Source: Iamia sp038233335
GTDB taxonomy: Bacteria; Actinomycetota; Acidimicrobiia; Acidimicrobiales; Iamiaceae
Direction: 5' to 3'
NCBI GenBank assembly: GCA_038233335.1
Contig: JBBSME010000011.1
Span: 1 to 39,397, forward strand
Length of the DNA stretch: 39,397 bases
Part shown: one piece after another, positions 7,154-15,484 of the stretch
How the letters are laid out: every line of letters begins with the position of its first letter
Numbering within the stretch: position 1 is the first letter of the stretch
Position numbers and translations under genes: made by a program
The notes under the pieces: model-generated
Told to the model about the DNA's origin: nothing
The model's input: only the letters and a program-made list of their open reading frames with translations
Database searches by the model: none

Positions 7154-8554
7154 TCAGGTTCGGGGTGTGGCCCCCTGGTCCCCCTCCACAGAGGGTGGCG
7201 GGCGCAGCACAGAGCGCCGCGTGACGGCAACCGCGGCGGCAAGGGCCATGAGGGGCACCACCGGGACCTTGAAGCGCGGGTCACCGAAGGTCAGCAGCGG
7301 CGCCGCCAGCACGGACAGGACCGTGAGGGGCACGAGCAACCGCTGGCCCTCGCCGGTCCACGAGAGCTTGACCAGCCCGACCAGCCCCACCAGGCCCACG
7401 ACGAACCAGGCTCCGTTGCTGGCCCGGCTGAGGACCGTCTCCGCCCCGTCGTCCAGCCAGGGGTCGAGCCCGTAGGACTGCAGCGCTCTGAGGGCGTCGT
7501 CGTCGCGCTCGACGGTGAACCGGAGGCGGTTCACCGTGAGGCCGGGTTCGTCGCGCCAGCCGCGGCGCCACCGGCTCAGGGCCAGGTCGGTCTTCTCCCG
7601 ATCGGACGACACCTCGACCGCGGTGCCGTCCACCACGTTGCCCTGGATGGCGCAGTCCTCGTCGAGGCGAAACGAGCCCGTGGCGGACGGGCCGTGGCCG
7701 ATGCAGAGGTTGTCGCCCGAATTGGTCGACAGCGGGACCAGCGCGTCCATGCGGATGGCGTTGCGCACGGTCCACGGCACGATGCAGAGCACGGCGATGC
7801 CGAGCAAGACGCCGGTCCAGGTCGCGGTGCGGCGCCACCCGATCCCCGAGATCCACCAGCACACGGCCACGGCCACGAGCACCCCAGCGGTCACCGGGCG
7901 GACCAGGAGCACCAGGCCCAGCAGCACGCCTGCGGTCGCCAACCGCCTCCGCCCCATGCCTGCGGGCCATGGTCGATGGCCTGGCGGCGGGACGAGCGCC
8001 ACCAGGAAGGCGAGGAGCAGGGCGATGGTGAGCGTCTCCCCCAGCACGGTGGACGAGTGCAGCACCAGGTTGGGCATCAGGGCCACGACCACCGCGGCGA
8101 CGGCACCGGCCGCGGGCGAGTGGATGCGCCGCCCGAGGGTCCCGATGAGGGCCACGGAGGCGGCCCCGAGAACGGCCTGCACCAGGGCCGTCACCAGGGC
8201 GAGGTCGTCCGGGAGCGGTGTGTGGTCGATGCCCCACTGGATGATGCCGAGGAACCACGGGTAGCCCGGCGGGTAGTAGGCCGTGGGCTGTCCCGTGAGG
8301 GGCTCGACCATGCCTTGGCCGTCGGCGATGACGCGGGCGTAGCCGGCGTAGCGGGCAGGGTCGAAGAGCCCCTTCGGCGCTCGTGCCGCGATCGCGGCGG
8401 AGACCACGCGGAGGACGAGACCCACGATGGTGGCCGTGACCACCACGGCGAGGGCGCGGTCGGTCCGCAGGGTGCGGACCACGGAGGCGCAGGCATCGGA
8501 GAGCCCCCGGCCCCGGCCCCGGCTGGCCGTCGCGTCCGCTGCGGGTGTGGTCAC
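7154..8554 (-). CDS. Multi-pass membrane glycosyltransferase (GT-C/PMT-like)
   Basis: A 466-aa membrane protein with about ten helices. After a 30-residue cytoplasmic lead and the first helix, it has a polar loop, FDPARYAGYARVIADGQG, then PTAYYPPGYPWFLG. This YPPGYP segment is characteristic of GT-C enzymes of the PMT_2/DUF2029 type. A large loop between later helices carries two cysteines (DNLCIGHG and DEDCAIQG) that may form a disulfide outside the cell. The start is GTG 8554, giving a GTGA overlap with the stop of the mannose synthase gene upstream and implying translational coupling. It probably uses the prenyl-phosphate sugar made by that neighbour. The acceptor is unknown. Confidence 0.8.
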   Translation of the reverse strand: MTTPAADATASRGRGRGLSDACASVVRTLRTDRALAVVVTATIVGLVLRVVSAAIAARAPKGLFDPARYAGYARVIADGQGMVEPLTGQPTAYYPPGYPWFLGIIQWGIDHTPLPDDLALVTALVQAVLGAASVALIGTLGRRIHSPAAGAVAAVVVALMPNLVLHSSTVLGETLTIALLLAFLVALVPPPGHRPWPAGMGRRRLATAGVLLGLVLLVRPVTAGVLVAVAVCWWISGIGWRRTATWTGVLLGIAVLCIVPWTVRNAIRMDALVPLSTNSGDNLCIGHGPSATGSFRLDEDCAIQGNVVDGTAVEVSSDREKTDLALSRWRRGWRDEPGLTVNRLRFTVERDDDALRALQSYGLDPWLDDGAETVLSRASNGAWFVVGLVGLVGLVKLSWTGEGQRLLVPLTVLSVLAAPLLTFGDPRFKVPVVPLMALAAAVAVTRRSVLRPPPSVEGDQGATPRT

Positions 8555-9309
8555 GTCGGCTTCGACGGGGCCACGGAGCGACGGCGACGGGATCCCACGC
8601 GCCGGGCCTTCTGCCGGAAGCCCCACCAGCTGACGCGGGCCATCGACTCGATGATGATCTGGCCCGACATCTTGGAGGCCCCCCGCTCACGGTCGGAGAA
8701 CTCGATGGGGATCTCGGTGATGTGGCCACCGGCAGCGACGATGCGGAACGCCAGCTCCGTCATGAACGCGTAGCCGTTCGCCTGAGTCGTGTCGTAGGCG
8801 ATGGCCTCGAGGATGGTGCGGCGGTAGGCCCTGAACCCTGAGGTCGCGTCGCGCACCGGGAGCCCGAGCACCCAACCCGTGTAGCGGTTGCCGTACCGGG
8901 AGAGGGCTCGACGGTGGATGGGCCAGTCTGGCGTGCTTCCCCCGGGGACGTACCGCGAGCCGATGGCCACGTCGGCTCCCGCGTCCACCTCGGCCAGGAG
9001 GGCCGGGATGACCGCGGGGTCGAAGGAGAAGTCGGCGTCGATGGTGACCAGCACGTCGGGCCCCGCCGCGAGGGCGTGGGCGAAGCCGGCCCGGTAGGCG
9101 TTCCCCAGGCCGTCCTTGCCCGGGCGCCGCAGCACGTCGATCCGACCCAGCTCGGCGCCCACGGCGTCGGCGCGTGCGGCGGTGCCGTCGGGGCTGGCGT
9201 CGTCGACGACGACGATCGCCACGTCGGGCGCGGCCGCCCTCACGGCGCGCAGGAACCCCTCGATGTTCTCCGCCTCGTCGTAGGTGGGGACGACGACCAC
9301 CGCGCGCAT
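8551..9309 (-). CDS. Polyprenol-phosphate mannose synthase (DPM1/Ppm1-type GT2)
   Basis: A 252-aa soluble GT2 enzyme. It begins MRAVVVVPTYDEAENI, has VVVDDASPDGT at residues 33-43, the metal-binding DAD at 91-93 followed by FSFDP, and the family segments SRYVPGG, DATSGFRAYRR and EFSDRERGASKMSG. These match the dolichol/polyprenol-phosphate mannosyltransferase family, which moves mannose from GDP-mannose to polyprenyl phosphate on the cytoplasmic face. It has no C-terminal membrane domain, and in some actinobacteria the acyltransferase half of Ppm1 is likewise a separate protein. ATG 9309 is the first position that preserves the GT2 N-terminal strand. The stop overlaps the next gene's GTG. Its product would feed the adjacent GT-C proteins. 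Confidence 0.88.
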   Translation of the reverse strand: MRAVVVVPTYDEAENIEGFLRAVRAAAPDVAIVVVDDASPDGTAARADAVGAELGRIDVLRRPGKDGLGNAYRAGFAHALAAGPDVLVTIDADFSFDPAVIPALLAEVDAGADVAIGSRYVPGGSTPDWPIHRRALSRYGNRYTGWVLGLPVRDATSGFRAYRRTILEAIAYDTTQANGYAFMTELAFRIVAAGGHITEIPIEFSDRERGASKMSGQIIIESMARVSWWGFRQKARRVGSRRRRSVAPSKPT

Positions 9310-9365
9310 GGCCGGCGACACTACTGCCGGCCCGTCCTCCACCCCGACGTGGCGGCCGTCGGGCG

Positions 9366-11114
9366 CTACCGGCACCGCTGGTACAGCAGGAAGTAGGGCG
9401 GGTCCTCGGCGCCGTAAGAGCCGCGGAGGCAGAAGTGATCGGCCACCACCGGGTTGGGGGCGTCGGAGCCGAGGTCCCTGGAGGCGTTGGGCTCGTCCCA
9501 CAGGTCCCACACGTGGCTGAGGACCAACCAGTCGGCGCCGGCCACGTCCTCGGCCAGCCCGGACCCCTCGGCGTTGGCCACCCCAGGATCCATCTCGATG
9601 TAGCGCGTGCCAGGGACCAGCTCCGGGAAGAGGTAGTAGAAGTAGGCGTCGCTGTAGGGGGTCTTGCGCAGGTCGGCGGTGCCCACCACCAGCCGGTCAT
9701 CGGGGCGGGAGCGACGATCCAGGTCGTCGACGAGGGTCTGCGCGGCCGCCGCGATCGGGTCGCTGCCGATGTAGAAGTTCCGGTCGCCGCGGCTCACCTC
9801 ATAGCCGAAGTACTCGCCCTGGGCGGTCTGTCGGGACAGGTCCACCCAGGTCCTCACCGTGAAGTGGGGTGTGACGACGAACAGGAAGACGAGCGCGGAG
9901 ACCACCGCGGCGCCGAGGGCCAGCGGACCGGAGGCTCGACGCCCCGGGTACCGGTGGCGGATCGCCTCAGCCACGAAGGCCGGGCCCAGTGCGAGGGGGA
10001 CGCAGCTGACCCACGCCAGGTGCGTGGCGTCAGGGCGCTGGAGGGCCTGGGGCAGCATGCCCAGGCCGAGCAAGGCCGGGGCCAGCAACCGGAGGGCGCG
10101 CCCGTCACCCGGTGCGGCGCGAACCCGCTGCGCCGCGTACGCCACCTCGGCCAGGATCGCCAGCGGCAGCGCGAAGAACCACAGCACCACCTGCTGCGGC
10201 CCCTGCGGCGCCGGCAGCGACCACCCCGGCGCCGCCAGGCGGCCGACGTCGGCCAGGTGGCCGTCGAACTGGTCCCACGAGGGCGGGACCGGCAGCGAGC
10301 GCCCGGGACGGAGCTCGAACACCGGCTCGACGACCATCCCGTCGAAGGCATGGACCGGTCCGGACAGGGCCAGGTGGATGCCATAGCCGACGACCAGCGC
10401 AGCGCCCAGGGCACCGAGGAGGCGGATCCGCTGGGGTCGGGGTAGGCCCCAGGCGAGGGCGCCGTAGGACAGGGCCACGGCAAGGACCAGGTCAGGTCGG
10501 TACAGGAGGGCCGCCGCCCCCAGGAGGCCGGCGGCCACCAGCCAGGGGCCTCCCGCGTCGTCGGCTCGACCGGCGAGGACCCCCCGGCCCGCCCGACGGC
10601 CGCGGAGCCCGGCAACCAGGCCGAGCACGGCCAGAGCCACGCCGCCGCTCCAGGCCAGCGCAGTGAGACCCAACGGCATGACGCTGAGGAGCACCGCCGT
10701 CACGCCGCACACCGTGGCGACGCCCCTCCCGAACGGTCGGGCCAGGAGGAACACGCCGGCCACGATGCCCAGCTGCTGGAGCAGACCGACGACCCTCTCC
10801 GCCGCCAGCGACGTCCCCACGACCTCGTAGACCCCCGCCAGCACCCAGAGCCCACCCGGGCCGTACAGGTGGAGGAAGTCCCGGTGGGGCGCATCGCCGG
10901 CCAGGATCCTCTCCGGGAAGACCAGCATGAAGCCCTCCTCCATGGGAGAGCCGCTCTGGTGGAACAGGGCACGCAGCGGCAGGACCACGGCCACGGCCAC
11001 GACCGCCACCCCCGCGGCCGTGCGCCAGTCGATGCCCCTCCGCCGGGGGTCCGGCGGTCGCCCCGACGACGGGAGTGCCGCCGAGGCCTCGGATGTGGCG
11101 TGGTCGGCATCCAT
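9366..11114 (-). CDS. Multi-pass membrane protein, GT-C-like, paralogue of the partial gene at the left edge
   Basis: A 582-aa membrane protein. After a basic N-terminus and the first helix, it has FHQSGSPMEEGFMLVFPERIL and then APHRDFLHLYGPGGLW, matching the GT-C pattern of an acidic loop followed by an amphipathic segment. About ten helices follow, then a soluble C-terminal domain of about 150 residues ending in a short Cys-Arg tail. It shares the ALFH...G.PMEE block with the protein cut by the left edge. I chose ATG 11114 because a TATGCT -10 at 11125-11130 overlaps the upstream ATG at 11129, which would then not be transcribed. The gap to the mannose synthase gene is 56 nt. Transfer of a prenyl-phosphate sugar is inferred. 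Confidence 0.75.
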   Translation of the reverse strand: MDADHATSEASAALPSSGRPPDPRRRGIDWRTAAGVAVVAVAVVLPLRALFHQSGSPMEEGFMLVFPERILAGDAPHRDFLHLYGPGGLWVLAGVYEVVGTSLAAERVVGLLQQLGIVAGVFLLARPFGRGVATVCGVTAVLLSVMPLGLTALAWSGGVALAVLGLVAGLRGRRAGRGVLAGRADDAGGPWLVAAGLLGAAALLYRPDLVLAVALSYGALAWGLPRPQRIRLLGALGAALVVGYGIHLALSGPVHAFDGMVVEPVFELRPGRSLPVPPSWDQFDGHLADVGRLAAPGWSLPAPQGPQQVVLWFFALPLAILAEVAYAAQRVRAAPGDGRALRLLAPALLGLGMLPQALQRPDATHLAWVSCVPLALGPAFVAEAIRHRYPGRRASGPLALGAAVVSALVFLFVVTPHFTVRTWVDLSRQTAQGEYFGYEVSRGDRNFYIGSDPIAAAAQTLVDDLDRRSRPDDRLVVGTADLRKTPYSDAYFYYLFPELVPGTRYIEMDPGVANAEGSGLAEDVAGADWLVLSHVWDLWDEPNASRDLGSDAPNPVVADHFCLRGSYGAEDPPYFLLYQRCR

Positions 11115-11124
11115 GGGCGTCGGC

Positions 11125-11130
11125 AGCATA
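11125..11130 (-). promoter_or_regulatory. -10 element TATGCT
   Basis: TATGCT lies ten bases before ATG 11114 on the minus strand. The longer string CCTATGCTGCCGAC recurs upstream of the M23 peptidase gene (TATGCT at 38735-38740), which supports a shared promoter type. Confidence 0.45.
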
Positions 11131-11170
11131 GGACGGGCCCATCGTCGGGGGCCGCCGGCGGAGGGCCCGA

Positions 11171-13219
11171 TCAGGGCTGTGGCTCGGTGTAGAGGGCCAC
11201 CGTCTCGAACAGCTCCCGCCGGTCCAGCTGGGCCAGCCGACGGGCGGCGGCGAGGGCCGCGGCCTCACCGGTGAGCCCGTCGGCCTCCACCAGCAACCGC
11301 AGGTCGCTGCGTAGGAAGTCCTCTGGCGCGACCTCACCGGCGCGCTGGGCCGCGAAGAACCGGAACTGCCCGTCGTCCACCTGGCGCCGCGCCGCGTCGG
11401 TGGGCACCAGGTCCCCGTCGGCCACCGACGCGAACACCCGGGGCGTCAGCGCCGCCCGCTCCGCCTCCTCGGCGTCGCTGAGGGAGGTGGCAAAGGCGAT
11501 GCGCCGGGCACCGGGACGTGGCTCCCGGGCCCCCGAGCCCGTCACCAACGACAGCCGGGTGTCGGCGCGACCCTGGTCGGCCCGGCCGTCGCCGAAGCGG
11601 GCGACGTCCAGGCTGTCGTCCTCGAAGGTGAACGCGATCCCCTCCTCCTGCAGGACCATGGACACCAGGTAGGAGTAGGGCTCGCTGAAGGCCACGGCCG
11701 TGCGATCGAAGAGCACGGGGCCATCGAGGTCGGCGGCCCGCAGCTCGGCCAGCAGCTCGATGGCCACGGGTCGCCGCTCGAGGTCCGAGCGGGTGACCTC
11801 CATGTGGTAGGCGGCGGGGAGGTTCGCCACCGTCAGCACCAGCAGCACCGCCCCGGCCACGACCCCGACGACGGTCGGGCCCCGTGCCGTCCGGACCGCT
11901 GCCTCCGAGCGGTGGGAGCCGATCAACGCCAGCACGACAGCGAAGAGGGAGAAGGCGACGAGCGGCCACAGCCACCGGTAGTTGCCGGGTGCCGGGTTCG
12001 GGGTCACGGCCGCCGCCACCAGAGCCCCGCCCAGGGCCACGATGGCCGTGGTCGGCGCGGCCGCCGCGGTCCGGTCGTGGCGTCGCAGGGCCCAACCGGC
12101 CCCGCCGACCAGGACGAGCACCACCGCGAGGAGCCCGAGAGCGGGAGTGAGCACGCCGTCCCCGGGCGATCCGGGGGCTCGGGGCGCGTAGTCGCGGAAG
12201 CCGGAGCGGAGCCACCCCGAGGGGGAGGGAACGATGTCGCCGACGATCCGGACGGCGGTGCGGATGCCGGGGGCGGTGCCCTCGGACCCGGAGCCGGCGT
12301 CGAGGAGACGGGAGAGGTTCCCCCGCCCGGTCACCTGGTCGATCAGGGTCTGCAGCCAGATCACGGCCAGCACCACGGCCGAGGTCAGCGCCGGGGCGCG
12401 GAGCGGGCGCCACGATGGGTCGGCCCCGCTGTCCGGCGGCCAGCGGGTCGTCGCGAGCAGTCCGAGGAGCCCCCACCCGCCGAGCACCGGTGCGATGATG
12501 ATGTAGCTCAGGTGCGTCTGCACCAGCAGGCTGCCCACGAGCGCGGCCCACGGCAGCAGCCAGCGATCACCGGATGCCAGACCCCAGCACAACCAGGTGA
12601 AGCAGAGGAACGGAAGGATCAGGTAGTGGTGCTGGCGGGGCTCGAGCAGCAGCTCGGAGCCCATGGCCCAGGCCACCAGGCTCGACGTGGCCAGGGCCAC
12701 CACCACCGCCGTCGACGAGGCCAGTCGGCGCACCACGAGGCCGACCCCGATGAGCGAGGCGGCGTTGACGAGGGCGACGCCGATGGCGGTGCCCGCCGAC
12801 GCATCGACCCTGGTGAACGGGGCCAGCAGGTCCAGCTGCAGCGGTCCCAGGTTGTTGACCGTCGTCCCCACCGTCCTCGATCCCGACGACCAGGCCCCGA
12901 GGAGCGGGTGGTGAGGCCCCAGCACATCGAGCGAGCGGACCGTGAAGTAGGCGTTGTCGCCCATGGGCAACCAGTCGCTGGCGCTGGCGCGGACGGCGGC
13001 CACGAGGACCGGCAGCACGGCCAGAGCCATGGCCACCCACACCAGAGCCTCACCCCGGTGGCCCGGGAGGCGGGGCGTCGGGCCGGGCGGGTCGACCTCG
13101 ACGGAGCTCCCCACCGACGTGACGGTACCATCGGGGGTCGTTCTGGATGCCGGCGCCCCCGAGCGCTCCTGGCTCGAGGACGGGGTCGCGGCAGACCTCC
13201 GCTGCTGGGGGGAGGCCAT
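11171..13219 (-). CDS. Large multi-pass membrane protein, GT-C-like, paralogue of the 13469 gene
   Basis: A 682-aa protein with a disordered Ser/Pro-rich N-terminus of about 60 residues, about ten hydrophobic helices, and a soluble C-terminal domain of about 200 residues. After the first helix it has DWLPMGDNAYFTVRS, then HHPLLGAWSSGSR and NNLGPLQLDLLAPF. The gene at 13469 has GWRPVGDNGYFLIRS, HHPLLGTWTSASQ and NNPGPLLFDLLALP at the same places, so they are paralogues facing away from each other. The conserved GDN..Y..R block is a good candidate for the active-site loop. I chose ATG 13219; ATG 13246 would lie on the far side of the -10 box. Sugar and acceptor are unknown. Confidence 0.75.
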   Translation of the reverse strand: MASPQQRRSAATPSSSQERSGAPASRTTPDGTVTSVGSSVEVDPPGPTPRLPGHRGEALVWVAMALAVLPVLVAAVRASASDWLPMGDNAYFTVRSLDVLGPHHPLLGAWSSGSRTVGTTVNNLGPLQLDLLAPFTRVDASAGTAIGVALVNAASLIGVGLVVRRLASSTAVVVALATSSLVAWAMGSELLLEPRQHHYLILPFLCFTWLCWGLASGDRWLLPWAALVGSLLVQTHLSYIIIAPVLGGWGLLGLLATTRWPPDSGADPSWRPLRAPALTSAVVLAVIWLQTLIDQVTGRGNLSRLLDAGSGSEGTAPGIRTAVRIVGDIVPSPSGWLRSGFRDYAPRAPGSPGDGVLTPALGLLAVVLVLVGGAGWALRRHDRTAAAAPTTAIVALGGALVAAAVTPNPAPGNYRWLWPLVAFSLFAVVLALIGSHRSEAAVRTARGPTVVGVVAGAVLLVLTVANLPAAYHMEVTRSDLERRPVAIELLAELRAADLDGPVLFDRTAVAFSEPYSYLVSMVLQEEGIAFTFEDDSLDVARFGDGRADQGRADTRLSLVTGSGAREPRPGARRIAFATSLSDAEEAERAALTPRVFASVADGDLVPTDAARRQVDDGQFRFFAAQRAGEVAPEDFLRSDLRLLVEADGLTGEAAALAAARRLAQLDRRELFETVALYTEPQP

Positions 13220-13228
13220 CGGGCCGGC

Positions 13229-13236
13229 CCTATACT
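13229..13236. promoter_or_regulatory. Compact divergent promoter (TATACT on +, TATAGG on -)
   Basis: The plus strand reads CCTATACTCG. TATACT at 13231-13236 is close to the ideal sigma-70-type -10 and stands 8 nt before ATG 13245. The opposite strand reads TATAGG at 13234-13229, a weaker -10, ten bases before ATG 13219. The two start codons are only 25 bp apart, so both -10 boxes share the same TATA core. Confidence 0.5.
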
Positions 13237-13244
13237 CGCCCGCC

Positions 13245-13472
13245 ATGGCGCCGGTGTTCTCTGACGATCGTGGCCGGCCGAGGGCGCCGTCGGCCCCTGG
13301 CGCACCCGCCCCCGGCGATTCGTCCGTCGAGGCCTGGTGGGCCCGATCTGACGCGGAGGCGCTCGCCTCGGCCGATCGCCGCACCCCCGAGGCCCACGAC
13401 GGCATCGACCGGATGCGGGGACGGGGTCGTTCCTCGGCCGCGTTCCTGGGACCGCCCTCGATGCCCCGATGA
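13245..13472 (+). CDS. Short ORF (75 aa) coupled to the membrane glycosyltransferase gene
   Basis: It encodes 75 residues starting MAPVFSDDRGRPRAPSAPG, rich in Pro, Ala and Arg, with a central helix-prone stretch VEAWWARSDAEALASADRR and no recognised domain. Support comes from a near-consensus TATACT -10 eight bases before the ATG, third positions rich in G/C, and a stop that overlaps the next gene's start as ATGA. It could be a real small protein or a translated leader that sets expression of the downstream gene. The N-terminal part of its DNA is opposite the alternative start of the divergent gene, so conservation is needed to decide. Confidence 0.4.
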   Translation: MAPVFSDDRGRPRAPSAPGAPAPGDSSVEAWWARSDAEALASADRRTPEAHDGIDRMRGRGRSSAAFLGPPSMPR

Positions 13473-15484
13473 CGCTGCTCACCGACCGGCGCGACGCCCC
13501 TTCAGACGATGCCCGAGCCGCCGTCGGGAGCGGGGTCCTCCGCCGTGGGTCGACCCCAGACCGGCTCTTCGCCGCCTCCGTGGTGGCGGTGCTCATCCCC
13601 GTCGTCGTCGCCACCGTCCGCGCCGCGCAACGTGGGTGGCGGCCGGTGGGCGACAACGGCTACTTCCTCATCCGGTCCCGCGACGTCCTCACCTCGCACC
13701 ACCCGCTGCTCGGGACCTGGACCTCAGCGTCCCAGAACACCGCCACCAACTTCAACAACCCGGGCCCCCTCCTGTTCGACCTCCTCGCCCTGCCGACCAA
13801 GCTCGGCGGGAGCATTGGCCTGGCCATCGGTGCCGCCGCGCTGAACGGCCTCTCCCTCGTCGGCATCGCCCTGATGGCCCGCCGGCGGGGCGGGCCGGTC
13901 GTGGGCATGGCCGCGGTGCTGGTCTCGGGACTGCTGTGCTCCAGCATGGGCAGCGAGCTGCTGTACGACCCGTGGCAGCCGCACAGCCTGCTCCTGCCCT
14001 TCCTGTTCGGTCTGACCTGCACGTGGGCACTGGCGGACGGCGATGTGGTCGCCCTCCCGTGGGCCCTCGGTGTGGGCAGCCTCCTCGTCCAGACCCACCT
14101 GACCTACGCCGTGCTAGTGGTCGCCCTCGGCATGTGGGGGGTCATCGGGCTGGGGCGGGCCCTGCGCCAGGCAAGGGCGGATGACCCCGACGGGTGGGCA
14201 GCCCGCCGACGGTCGCTCCGGCGGGTCCTCGTGGTGAGCGCCGTGGTGGTGGGCCTGTGCTGGTTGCAGCCGGTGGTCGAGAACGTCACCGCCTCGGGGC
14301 AGGGGAACCTGAGCAGGCTCGCCGGCAACATGACCAGCGCCGAGGAGAAGGTCGGGGTGGCCGACGGCACGAGGGTCGTCGCCGACGTCGTGATCGTGCC
14401 ACCGGCCTGGCTGCGGCCATCCTTCGCCGAGGCTCTCGACCACAACACCGCCCAGCAGGACCCTGATCAGATCGCCTCGCTCGATGCCTCGTTCCCGGTG
14501 GCCGCCATGCTGCTGGTCGGACTGGGCGCCCTCATGCTGGCCGCGGGGTGGACGGCTCGCCGGCGCCGAGACGGCGCTGCCCTTGCCGCGCTGGCCACCG
14601 CCGGGGTCGCTCTCGGCACCGGCCTCGTCACCGCCTGGCTGATGCCCTCCGGAGCGTTCGGCATCTCTGCCCACCAGTTCCGCTGGCTCTGGCCCCTCGG
14701 GGCCTTCACCGCCCTGGCCCTGCTCGCCGCCGTCATCGGTCAGGTGGCCACGACGTCGCACCGCCGCCAGGTCCTCTCCGTCGCCCTGTTCGTCGGCATC
14801 CTGCTCGTCGCAGCCTCCACCCTGCCGACCTACAACGTGCGCGCCGGGCCCGTCGCCGACGCCACCGCCGGTGCCACCATGGATGAAGCGGCCAGGCAGA
14901 TGGTCGCCCTGGAGGACGAGGGCCCGCTGTTGGTCGACACCACCGGGATCCGCTTCGCCGAGCCCTACACCGGTCCCGTGATGGCCGAGCTGCAGCGGCG
15001 GGGCATCCCCTTCTACGTCGACTCCGAGGTCCAGGTGCGCCAGCTCGGCGAAGCTCGGCGGCTGGGGGACGAGGACGTCCAGCGGCTCCTCTTCCGCGAG
15101 GGCGATGGGGCCGCCGCCCCCGTGCCGGGCGCCCGGCGGGTCGTGTACGTCGAGGGCCTCGACGAGACCGAGCAGCGCGAGCGAGACGCGCGGCGCGACG
15201 CCATCGTCGATCACCTCACCACCTCTGGGCTGGTCACCCGCGACCTCGACGACGGCTCCCTCCTGCCGGCCGAGCGGGCCGCGGTCCCGACCGACCACGA
15301 CCGCGCCACGATCGAACGCCTCGTCGACTCCGGTCTCATCCTCCGACTGTTGGAGGACGACCACCTGGTCCTCTCCGACGAGTGGGAGGAGCGGCTCGGC
15401 CGCTACCAGGACCTGGAGGACCGCTGGGACTTCCGCACCATGGGCCTCTTCCTTGCGCCGCTCCGTGCCGACGAGGGTCCGTGA
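13469..15484 (+). CDS. Large multi-pass membrane protein, GT-C-like, paralogue of the 11171-13219 gene
   Basis: A 671-aa membrane protein. It has a cytoplasmic lead of about 35 residues, a helix, the loop GWRPVGDNGYFLIRSRDVL, HHPLLGTWTSASQ, then about ten helices and a soluble C-terminal domain of about 190 residues that is rich in acidic and basic pairs. Segment-by-segment similarity to the divergent gene upstream shows a duplication. Its ATG overlaps the stop of the 75-aa ORF, and its stop overlaps the GTG of the GT2-methyltransferase gene. The adjacent Alg5-like GT2 domain suggests that this protein uses a polyprenyl-phosphate hexose and transfers it outside the membrane. That is inference, since no GT-C family assignment can be made with certainty by eye. 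Confidence 0.75.
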   Translation: MTLLTDRRDAPSDDARAAVGSGVLRRGSTPDRLFAASVVAVLIPVVVATVRAAQRGWRPVGDNGYFLIRSRDVLTSHHPLLGTWTSASQNTATNFNNPGPLLFDLLALPTKLGGSIGLAIGAAALNGLSLVGIALMARRRGGPVVGMAAVLVSGLLCSSMGSELLYDPWQPHSLLLPFLFGLTCTWALADGDVVALPWALGVGSLLVQTHLTYAVLVVALGMWGVIGLGRALRQARADDPDGWAARRRSLRRVLVVSAVVVGLCWLQPVVENVTASGQGNLSRLAGNMTSAEEKVGVADGTRVVADVVIVPPAWLRPSFAEALDHNTAQQDPDQIASLDASFPVAAMLLVGLGALMLAAGWTARRRRDGAALAALATAGVALGTGLVTAWLMPSGAFGISAHQFRWLWPLGAFTALALLAAVIGQVATTSHRRQVLSVALFVGILLVAASTLPTYNVRAGPVADATAGATMDEAARQMVALEDEGPLLVDTTGIRFAEPYTGPVMAELQRRGIPFYVDSEVQVRQLGEARRLGDEDVQRLLFREGDGAAAPVPGARRVVYVEGLDETEQRERDARRDAIVDHLTTSGLVTRDLDDGSLLPAERAAVPTDHDRATIERLVDSGLILRLLEDDHLVLSDEWEERLGRYQDLEDRWDFRTMGLFLAPLRADEGP

